Assembly: GCA_032718475.1 (NCBI GenBank)
Contig: JAUCBJ010001169.1
Coordinates: forward strand, 1 to 26,559
DNA from: Nemertoderma westbladi
Lineage: Eukaryota > Xenacoelomorpha > Nemertodermatida > Nemertodermatidae
Reading direction: 5' to 3'
Length of the DNA: 26,559 nt
The notes under the pieces are model-generated. The model saw only the letters and a list, made by a program, of their open reading frames with translations. It had not been told where the DNA came from and ran no database searches. The translations under genes and the position numbers were made by a program. Of the stretch, positions 8,240 through 20,000 are shown in pieces. Within the stretch, counting starts at the first letter, position 1, and each line of letters opens with the position of its first letter.

Positions 8240-10725
8240 AATAGTTCAAGAACATTTTTCATTTTAACAATAAATTATTTCAGATAATGATGTCAGCAAT
8301 TTGATATACTCTAGCCCCACCCAAACTTGGCACATTGTATGTTTTTATGTCCATATATAAATTGTGACGACACAAGATACTTTAAAAGGAATCCATATTT
8401 GGCTAAAACCTTATAAACAAACACATCAGGGAGTATGAATGATTACAGTTTTGTTTTGTCCCAAGTTGTCAGACTAGATGTTCACCAACTTTCCACAAGA
8501 TGTGAGTGGAATTTATAGCGAAGCACCATATTATGTTATATAGTCTGACTATTGTGTCCGTTAACACTAAAGTATGCGCTCCCATAGAGATTATATCCCC
8601 AGCAAAACGTCAAATTAAATTAAAGGCACATTAATTTGGTTGAAACAGGCTTTGGCGAGGTATTGATTGGTGATTATTGATACCCGTTGACCAATTTCAG
8701 CTGGGTGGCCTTTGCCTACCTCCAACGTATATTACCGCACCATTAGAAATATAAGTACCTTGGAATTTTAAATTCGATCAATAATTTATTTTAATCCTAT
8801 AATATCTCCCTTCCAAAGGCGAAACTGAAGTAATTTCCCCGTGCTGGGTTAGTCGTCAGCACAAGTATAATAGGATAGCTGCAGCACAACGCACTTCAAC
8901 TTCAAAGATAATATATTTTATAGAAAATTATATTATATAATCTGACGAATAATAATTTATATTTACGTATGAATCATGCATCACTTGGCATGTATTCAGA
9001 GTTGCCACGCAACCTGTTGCATGTCACCCCACAATATTATTATCGTACTTAAAAGTTGGTAGTGTACAGGTGCCATTTTATAAATCGTAAACGGTTATCT
9101 ATTATTTAAATACAGTAAATTGTTTTTATTTTATTTTATGGCGATTATACAACAACAACATAATTAACAACATCATTATATTATAGTAATTGATTGATTG
9201 ATGATATGTAATAATGAGGGATTTAATTAATACTTTATTAAGAAAGCGTTTCCCAATGCTAAAGATCTGCTTTGATTAATTTTACTACATTATGGTTACT
9301 TGACAACGTTCTGTCGGTATTTAACGGAGTGCTGTCAAGTTGAACTTGATTACACTGTATTACGGGAGCTCATGTGAAGTAGACCTTTGTGGCTGGGAAG
9401 AATACCAGGTTTTCACTAAAAAACAGGTTACACATGGATGAATGTAACAAAAACAATAAACAATTTAGTATCTGTACAGGTTATACAGTATGATAAAAAC
9501 AAGCGCTGTAAAACACTTAATTTTCGACCGCAAAATGAAAACCTGATATTCTTCACAGCGCGCAATACTGTTATTACATTAGTTGTTTAAATTAATTTTC
9601 GAGTAGAGATAAGTAATTTTCCATTTCATAGTTTAGTAATAGTGGAATAAGCAATGTATACAATATAGTCTATTATTACCGAAGTCAAACGTAGCGAAGA
9701 TCAGTCTGCTTCGTATCTTACACTTGAACGTAACCTGATATGCTACGAAATAAGTTGCCTACAAGATATGGAATAACAAAGGTAATTAATATACGACAGA
9801 AAGAAAACGATATTATACGCAGTGCACGGAAATATAAGTTATAAGTTAGCAAGACCAAAGATCGTAAACATAGATGTGTGTCGTTTCGGACTGCAGGATA
9901 TAGGGCTATTGTTAACATATTGTTAATGAGCATGTTACAGGAGCAGATTGCAGGAACCCAAATATAAACTTTGGAATTTAAACTGCGTCAATGTTAAAAC
10001 TACCTGCTTAAAAAGTACGCATATGGGAATAGTCCTACTGTACAATTGCGCCAATGAAAGATAAGTTATTTTCGGTAAAATAAATTTATCATTCGAGGTT
10101 AAGACCCCTGGATCCCTTCATATAATATATGTCAATGTCAATGACCTACAGTACAAGATTAGATCAATAAACCCGCAGTATGTAGGTGGTAATAATTTTG
10201 AGAGTTTTAGTAACTAACATTATTACCTGTACATGTTTAAACATCAGCAGTATTCCGATAACAGTAAAAGTTATCGGTAAACGAGTGAAATTCGAAACAC
10301 CGGAGGCAACCCAAAAGCTCCTCTCTCTTGGCTGTTACCCTTAATGCAGGAAGGGCGCCGCACTAACTCCCAAGGTTGAACCCTCTAAAGTTGAAAACCT
10401 CACTTTCTTTACTCCACCAATAAAACGCAGATTCCAGTTATACTCTATGGGTTAGCGTAAGCACTATTGCCTAAAGTGTCTTGCTTAGGGATTCAAAAGT
10501 GCGAAATTTATTCAGCCGTTAGTCAGGATGTGAATCTGAGTCACCAAACACTATCTATGTGAGAGTAGTTCAGGACTCTGAGAGTTCACTTGGAAGCTAA
10601 AAGTATTCAATTATACACATATGAAATGCTTATCGAATGTTTAGACCACGAAGGAAATCACGGTCTTACACATCCCATCTATTATCTTTACATTGATAGC
10701 CATAACTAATTTATTTTCCACTCAG
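8240..10725. other. Intergenic region and unresolved 5' part of the IQCM-like gene
   Basis: No protein gene or RNA gene can be supported in these 2.5 kb. The left end must contain the 5' flank of the F-box gene. The right end should contain the promoter and any upstream non-coding exon of the IQCM-like gene, which I could not place. An imperfect inverted repeat (GAAGAATACCAGGTTTTC near 9397 against GAAAACCTGATATTCTTC near 9538) is the only structure noted. Confidence 0.45.
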
Positions 10726-11013
10726 GTATTGCAACATTTAATATGCGTCACTGGTGATCTCCTACTACTACCTACCATAACGCAACTAAAAGATTCATTA
10801 ATGATGACAAATAACGTTGACGTTGATCAAACACTTCCCCGACAATCTTCCAGACTTACGTCGAAATCTCCAACATTTATTACGCCATTACATCGAGCTA
10901 ACATACATCGAGCCCCGCGCAAGCTTGGAGTTAGAAGGCAGTCGCTAAAAGGTTTCGGTATAGAACAATCGTTCTCAAAACTCAAAATTCGTGAATCTCC
11001 ACATCTGGATCAG
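10726..11013 (+). CDS. IQCM-like gene, first recognised coding exon
   Basis: A strong acceptor, TTATTTTCCACTCAG, ends at 10725 and a CAG|GTTAGA donor follows 11013. The frame is open throughout, and the first Met codons are at 10801 and 10804 (MMTNNVDVDQ). Codons before 10801 may be 5' untranslated, or may join a further upstream phase-0 exon that I could not find. The segment is basic and Ser/Arg-rich with no domain. Confidence 0.65.
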
Positions 11014-14000
11014 GTTAGATGTTTTGGTCTAATATTTGTAGATTGTAGCACTTCATTACCATTTAGTTTCCTGTCTGAATCATTAATATAACTTTTATAA
11101 TTAATAAACTTTTAATAGTTTGTGGATCAAGGTATCTTTTTTGCGCAATATCTTTTTAAAACAAATAATAATAATAGTAGAATTTAGAGCGATAAAATGC
11201 ATCGGCCAATAATTGTGTTTCATAGGACTTTGTAAATGGGAATCAACAAACATCTACCAATTATCAAATGATCCCATCGCCAGCGAAAGATCAATATGAG
11301 GAGGAGAATAAGAATAAAACCGAGCTTCATCGTTCAACGAGAAGAAAGTCTGGGAGGTTTAAAAGACAAAAACATATTGTTACGAAAACGAGTGTTGTTG
11401 CAGATCAAGATATTAATAGGGAATTTCAGAGATCAACTGGAGATTCCAGATATGGTAAAATTCAGTACAGACTCCCACAATCTCACGGAGAAAGTACTAA
11501 ACCGCAATCACGGCAATCTTCCTACCATTTTACACAATACGAGAATCCACTACTACCGTCGAAAACTGAATATATCTGCAGGGAAGTTTATCAGCCACAT
11601 TCTCAATCGTATAAAAGATCACGAACTCAGAAACCTGGACCACCCATCGATCGTAACACTTATTATCAGTTACATTACGATGGATCTTGCAAGTTTGTTT
11701 TGGATAACAACTTTAAATACAGTCAATTTGCCATGGTAAGCCATGATCAACGTTTATTGAACCCGACAAAACAACCACTTCAATTTGGTGGCAAACATAC
11801 CTGGGATCTCTCTCAACAGGTTCACAATCAACAACTTGGTGTGTTGGACGATGGTGGACGCATCTTTTTCTCCAGTTCCAATTCCTCAATTCCAGGAAAA
11901 TATGGCACAACAACAGCCACCAACGATCCGTCACTTGTTAATTTCAACGCCGATAGCAGCAATAATAATGCAGACTCAAGTGCAATAAGCAATGGTGTAT
12001 CTAGACAAAGTAATTGTATAATGCTTGGGAGTAAAAGTTCAAGCAATAGTACAATAAGCTCAGTAAGTAATGTACCAGAAGCAGATAACATCCAGGATAA
12101 CTTCCCTATTAAAGTCCCGAACAATAAACTAGAAGATACGTGGTTCAATCTGCCTCACGCTTCTCTACCGAATCTTGAGGCGCCACCAAATTCGGCTAGG
12201 TCTTCGGAAGGAAGTTTAGGCGATTATACAACGCGACACGCGCACATCGATCAAATTACCGAACAAGATGATCAATCGAAACACTATTGTACCTCACTGA
12301 AGGTCCCTCTAGTAAACAACAGAAAACGACAAACTAGAAATCGGGTAGAAGTTGCCATGGCTACCGGACGAGATGGTGTTTCCGGGAAGAAATTTTCGTT
12401 AGCTAAACGGCCAGATAATAGTACCACCGGTCGGTTACGATTACCCGGAGAAACCGGAGATTTTGCTGTTCAGAGGAACGGAAAGGGAATCACTAGAAAC
12501 ACCGGAGATGCGGTTACTTTACATAACAATGTAAGAGGGGTGGTGTCTGCAGGAAGAAGAGAACAGCAGCAACCTCATTTGAGGAGCTCTGTAAATGTGT
12601 CATCGTTTGTTTATCGAAGGTTTAATAAGAGCATGCAGGTAGGCCAATACAATCTAACCAAACAATTTATTTAATTAAGGTTATTTTCTACCGGTACCGG
12701 TACCTATTAAAATACAATCAATGTATTTGTCATTATCTCCATTAGGCATTAAAAATGAAAGTTTTACTCTGTTTTACATATTATTGTTTAATATTACGAA
12801 ATTAAATACAAATCATAAATTAATAATCTAATCATAAATTAGTAAACTACCAGTGGACTTATTTATCTCTTTACCTTTCAGGAAACTCCGATGCGAAAGC
12901 AGACAAACAAGATTTACGGAAATAGTAGTGGGAGGCAATCTACTGTGTCCTCTACCGTCACTGATGATACCGGTACACAACATGGACTAGCTAGTGACGA
13001 GGGATGGGCGAATACTTACAAGCACAAACGGAAGAGAGAAATAAGTCGGCACAGGAGGGAATTGAGTGCAAGAATTCGTAAGCAAGAGTTGGAATACAAA
13101 AGGAAAATGAAAAAAATAAACAAGACAGGCCCGACCGAGGGAATATTTCAGTAAGTTGGAAGGAAAAACAATATGCCATAGTGAAATGGGTTTACTATTA
13201 GATGCATATATATACACCATAACCCTTAATACAACAATCATTTTTAGGGGGTCGGAGCCCCTCCCCCCCCCCCCCCCCCCCCCCTAATTTTTTTCAAATT
13301 TCAATAAAATGCTATGAAATTTGGTACTGTATGATGATAGATCGACACCTTTTCTTTACTGGTGGCCTGGCCGGATTTTTCAATTTCTCAGTTATTTCCA
13401 TACAACAATCCCTTAAAAAATGTCTATTTAGCAATGTTTAACCACCTCCGTAGACTTTATTTTACGTCTTTGAAATGTAATCTAGATATCATTCGAAGCG
13501 CCTTCGTCTGTAGATTCCGAATCTGAAAACCGTCTTAAATTTATGGGAGACTAGTCGTCTTTATTCTAGAATATTAATTATTATTTAGCTGAGCGTTTAA
13601 AACTCTCCATCTTGTTTTTTCATTACCCATAATTAATATTCTAGAATTGAGTAAAAAAAACATTAGAATTATAGCGATTTACGTCACAAATATTTACACC
13701 TTAGTATTTTGATAATATCTCCAGAAGTTCTTGGTGAAATTTACAACGGGTTTCATATTCGCTGCAGATGTAGGCGGTTCTAATGATATCTAGATCTCTT
13801 TCCAAAGACGAAAAATAAAGCTGACGGAGATGGCTAAGTATTGCAAAATATACGATTTTTAACGGCTTGTTGTATCGAAATAGCTCATAAATTAAAAAAT
13901 ATGGCCAGGCCACCAGTAAGAAAAGGTGTCGATCTATCATCATACCAAGTTTCGTAGCATTTTATTGAAATTTGAAAAAAATTAGAGGGGGGGGGGGGGG

Positions 14001-17000
14001 GGGGGGGCTCCGACCCCCTATAAATGGTTGTTGTATTAAGGGTTATGGTGTATATATAGACCTATATACTGTATTATATCAAAATTATATATGACATTGT
14101 GATTCAATCATTATAATAACTACATGAAGGATGGGTCTAAATATTGGGATTAAATATGATTGGGTAAAAAACGATACCAATAAATTTTGGAATCCCACTT
14201 TTCACGCCAGGTATATTGGCTGTTAGATCGGCACACAGGTTTTACATCATAAACGTTGTGGTGCCTTCGCGCAGCACGTGAGCCTATATAATTATATGTA
14301 ATACCCATTAGATATAAGAAAACCATCATTCCCAAAATAACAATGATTGATGAGTTAAACTGGTAGTAAAAACAGAGGTTAATTTCAGTTTGCCCCTGCA
14401 CGCATTTAATTACAATTAACAAATTTGTTGACTAGTTCGCCTTCTAGTATGCCAAGTTTCAGTTAAAACTGATTTTTAAATCCAATTTCGTCATTTAGCC
14501 CTCTAGCGGCAGACGCAGACTGGAGAACTGCGGAATGATCAACTTCCTCACAGAAACGCAGCATGTTGCGTAATACATATATATGCAAAGATTCAGATTA
14601 AACGGACTAAAACAACAGAGAAAAGAGAAGGTTTACACTTTCAGACATTTCGTCCTCTAATGGTAGACTGGAGAACTACAGACCGAGACCGATCACCTTC
14701 TCTTAGACCACCTCTCTCAATGATTGCAGGGTGTATGATGTGTGTAAGTTTCAATCAACTCAGTGGGTTTCTAGGCGGCTGATTCATCCATTCCATTCAT
14801 TGCAATGAAATACAACCAAAAAAATGGCATAGCAGTATCAGCTGATCATAAATAGTGCATCATGCCCTTTTGTTTAAAGTATGTAACACTCTAATAAATG
14901 TTATTTTAGGCATTTTGGAATGAAAAAGGTTATAAGAAAAATGCGAATCCAGGCGGCTGTGGTAATACAGAGCTGGGTTCGGAGTTTTCTAGCGAGACGT
15001 TGGCTGAAACGACTGAAAATGAAAAGCAGGATGCACGAAGGAGCAGGGAACTTAACCAAACTCTTTATATTTTATAAGAAATACATGGAGAGCATTCAAA
15101 GATACTATAATCAGGAATTCAAAGGAATATCTGTCGATCTTTGGGAACTCGATATATTCCTCGACAGGAAAGCAGGTCAGTTTAAAATCTGTGTCGAGTT
15201 GGTGTTCTGCTAAATTCCTTGCATAGGAGATCCGTTATCATTACGGTACAATGTTGCTCATTAACCTAAAAAACATTAAACGCTAAAAACATACAAAACT
15301 AAAAAAATTTAATATCCAGTTATCTTATAGTAATGGCACTCTCTTATTCTCCACAGTGTATGAGACAGCTTATTGGACTTGTCATGGAGAACACGTGATT
15401 GGCATTCGAGACTTCATTAGACTGCTAGAGGCGTGCGACCATTACCCCCCATTGAAAGACATTAAAGATGCTATTAAATGGGTTACAAAAGGTGAGCATA
15501 CTTAGAACGCAAATACTTTTGTAATTATAATATTAAATATTATAAATTTGTAGAAACTTGTAAAACAGGTACAGATGGGGTAGTTCTCAAACACCCACAT
15601 CATAAGCTGAGCTTCACCCATAACTGTGAAAATGCCTAACTTTATTTGAATTATTTAGTACCCAAATAATAGGGAACTAAGTCAGGCAAGCAAGGCAAGC
15701 CAAGGCTGCAAAATAGTTAACAAAGTTACAATTAGAATAGCATCACAATTATGTAAGAAAAACATTGAATGTCGTCGAACAATTAAGTTCAGAAGACGCC
15801 ACGGGTGCTTGCTGTTGATGGATGGATAGACGGCTAGGAAATAAGATATTGGCAGCTCTACACCTTTCTACTGACATCAAAGTGGCAGGCGCTGCGGCGC
15901 GCAAGGACAATAACGGGCCCCTATAAACCTAAACTACACAAAGACGTAGGGCCCGAAAACGGTTGAGTAGACAAAGCACACGTGAGTTGAAAGGGAGAAC
16001 TTTGGGCCTCCATAGTATAAGGTAACACAATAACTACAGGGATCCCTTAACCGCCGGCTACTATTGCGGAATGCGGACCTAATGCATACTAATCTAGAGA
16101 ATTATTATGCATTCATTACTATCAGCCCAAAAGAAGACCGTTGGGTTTATTATAATTACATGACATTGTTTACCCGTACACATAGGCTACTACTGTACGA
16201 GCGCTGTAGGATTAAATGAGTGACTCTGGCCATTGCGGACAAAGGGACTCGAGGGTTATAAATATACGGACTGTCAGGTGGCTTCTCGTATAAGCATGTT
16301 CTACTATGCTACATCTACATCATCAATTAGATTGTAAATATATGTGCAAGTATAATTAATTAGTCATTGTGAAGCCAAGTCATTGTAGACTATATATTAA
16401 CCCACTCAACAATAATTTATTATTATTTGATCCCGCTGAAAACGCAAGAATTTATCGCTAAATAACTATTTCCGCTGTCGGTGTATTTAATCATATTTAA
16501 TTGTGAATTCGAAGATAAAGATAAATTTCTTCAATGAATCACCAACAACATCATCAGACGATCTACCCAATGACCGCGCCGATGATGTATACAGACCAAC
16601 AGCTCCAACACATGCCACTCCAGGGGCAACAGACAGTCCACACCTTCAAAGCGCCGACAAAACCGGCGCCAAGATCGTCCAGACATCACCCGACCGAACG
16701 CAAGAAACGCAAAGTGGTGCTGACACCGCCGCAACGCAACGCCGCCAACAACCGCGAACGTAACCGCATGGAGGTTATCAACGTTGGCTTCGAGCGTCTA
16801 CGCACGCATCTTCCCTTCCCCGCAGACGAGAAACTATCCAAACTCCAAGTCCTCAAACACGCGATCGGCTACATCCAGTACCTTAACGATCTGAACGCGT
16901 CGCAGGAACGCACAGATTTGGCCAACTGGTTCTGGAACGGGGTCTGCGCCGAGTCGGGAATGGACGAGAGTAAGTTCCTAATGCAACCATACGACTTCAA

Positions 17001-20000
17001 CGTTGAACCTCAAACGTATATCTCCGCCCAAAGAAACACCACTAATAATTACCAGGTGTCGCAAAATTGCAGTCCAAGTGAGATTCTCAACTTTCCTACT
17101 ACAATTTAATTTACTGACTATTTGATTAAATTCGTAAATCATCTTATTTATAATTCATATTTTTTTTACTCTTACATTTAGTGTAATGCAACACATATAT
17201 ATGTTAATTTAATTACCAACTGGAGTGCCTTATTGTAATTGCGGTGAGCAATTCTGATTGCCTATTGTCATTCTTGAGTGCCTTAAATTATTATTGTGGC
17301 CAACATCAAATTACGATTACTAATTAATGCGAAGTAGGACTATTCAGTTATTTGATTAGTGGATAAATAGATATATCATTAATCATTATTTTACTAACAC
17401 ATTATAATTTTATTGGTTATTTATTTTCCTCACACAATGTGATATTTAACTTTATTTCATTTTCAAGATGTTGTTTTTAAAATAATTATATAATTGATAC
17501 AAAGATTTTATATTTAACTCACCATTTTGAATTAACTTTAATACATTGTGAAGTTAATTAATACCTCTTATGTGGTGGATGTACAGTGATAACGTTGTGC
17601 TTAAGTGTAATTTGTAACGTAGTAACAAGTGTAGTATATATTAATTTATCATGTAAGTAAGTAAGGATCTATTACGTTACATTACTGATTATGGGAAAAT
17701 AAATGTGTCGGCAGATGTGGTTTAAAAATTAATTTATATAATTACGTATAATATTTGTATTTAAGTTTATATTGTGGTCAATATCTTATCATTATTATAT
17801 ATTATTAATTATTAAAATCATCTAAAAAATGAAACAATACAATTTTTCTGAGTTTAAGTTTAACAGTAACAGTTCATTATGACAAAAATATGACACATGC
17901 ACAGTCTGTGTCATATGTTTTGTTTAAGTTGATCGCCCCATAAACATTCTAAAATGACTGGGCCGTAAAACCATAAAAACAGATTAGTTAAAGGTGCAGA
18001 TTGAAGAAGCGGGTAATGGGAACCAAAACAATAAACGAAAGTTAACATGTGTTACAAGATTATGCAGGTTAGTAAATGGCAATGAAAGAATCATGAAGGA
18101 TAACACTTTTAATGACATTGCCCTGGGGGATAGCATAACAGGGGACTTTACCATGGATCTACTTTGACTCACCTGACAATGAACCATATGATAGGATGCA
18201 GCCATTGTCGCTTCACTATTTAAATGTTTTTATTTAGTTTTGTAAGCCAACTGGGCTCCTCTTATACCACCGTATACAACCTCACTAACTCCGTGGACGC
18301 TCGTATTAATAAGGTGCCTTCTGATAAGAAAAGAAACTAACGTGTTTATAGACTAGTAGGGGCCTACTGTATGTATGTATGTATTTATATACCAAAGGAA
18401 GAAATAAATAAACACACATTACCGATTACACAAAATATATAACTGTTTATAAACTAACCTTACTGACAGAGAACTGTTTATAAACTAACCTTGGCAGAGA
18501 ACTGTTTATAAACTAACCTTACTGACAGATAACTGTATATAAACTAACCTTACTGACAGATAACTGTTTATAAACTAACCTTACTGACAGAGAACTGTTT
18601 ATAAACTAACCTTGGCAGAGAACTGTTTATAAACTAACCTTACTGACAGATAACTGTTTATAAACTAACCTTGGCAGAGAACTGTTTATAAACTAACCTT
18701 ACTGACAGAGAACTGTTTATAAACTAACCTTGGCAGAGAACTGTTTATAAACTAACCTTACTGACAGATAACTGTTTATAAACTAACCTTACTGACAGAG
18801 AACTGTTTATAAACTAACCTTACTGACAGAGAACTGTTTATAAACTAACCTTACTGACAGAGAACTGTTTATAAACTAACCTTACTGACAGAGAACTGTT
18901 TATAAACTAACCTTGGCAGAGAACTGTTTATAAACTAACCTTACTGACAGATAACTGTTTATAAACTAACCTTACTGACAGAGAACTGTTTATAAACTAA
19001 CCTTACTGACAGAGAACTGTTTATAAACTAACCTTACTGACAGAGAACTGTTTATAAACTAACCTTGGCAGAGAACTGTTTATAAACTAACCTTACTGAC
19101 AGATAACTGTTTATAAACTAACCTTACTGACAGAGAACTGTTTATAAACTAACCTTACTGACAGAGAACTGTTTATAAACTAACCTTACTGACAGAGAAC
19201 TGTTTATAAACTAACCTTGGCAGAGAACTGTTTATAAACTAACCTTACTGACAGATAACTGTTTATAAACTAACCTTACTGACAGAGAACTGTTTATAAA
19301 CTAACCTTGGCAGAGAACTGTTTATAAACTAACCTTACTGACAGATAACTGTTTATAAACTAACCTTACTGACAGAGAACTGTTTATAAACTAACCTTAC
19401 TGACAGAGAACTGTTTATAAACTAACCTTGGCAGAGAACTGTTTATAAACTAACCTTACTGACAGATAACTGTTTATAAACTAACCTTACTGACAGAGAA
19501 CTGTTTATAAACTAACCTTACTGACAGATAACTGTTTATAAACTAACCTTACTGACAGAGAACTGTTTATAAACTAACCTTACTGAAAGAGAACTGTTTA
19601 TAAACTAACCTTACTGAAAGAGAACTGTTTATAAATTAACCTTACTGACAGAGAACTGTTTATAAACTAACCTTACTGACAGAGAACTGTTTATATACTA
19701 ACCTTGGCAGAGAACTGTTTATAAACTAACCTTACTGGCAGATAACTGTTTATAAGCTAACCTTACTGGCAGAGAACTGTTTATAAACTAACCTTACTGG
19801 CAGAGAACTGTTTATAAACTAACCTTACTGGCAGATAACTATTTATAAACTAACCTTACTGGCAGAGAACTGTTTATAAACTAACCTTGGCAGAGAACTG
19901 TTTATAAACTAACCTTACTGGCAGAGAACTGTTTATAAAGTAACCTTACTGAAAGAGAACTGTTTATAAACTAACCTTACTGACAGATAACTGTTTATAA

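Noticed and set aside
9718-9933. 71-codon minus-strand frame
   Set aside because: It is an isolated frame in AT-rich intergenic DNA with no recognisable domain.
11296-11739. 147-codon plus-strand frame within the large exon
   Set aside because: It is an alternate frame of the IQCM-like exon, whose own frame is open for the whole exon and joins in phase on both sides.
13701-13943. 80-codon minus-strand frame in the fold-back element
   Set aside because: The other arm has the same sequence broken by stops, and no family is recognised, so it is probably chance within the element.
16503-16763. Open frame of 86 codons overlapping the start of the bHLH gene
   Set aside because: It is a different frame of the same GC-richer coding DNA; the bHLH frame carries the domain.
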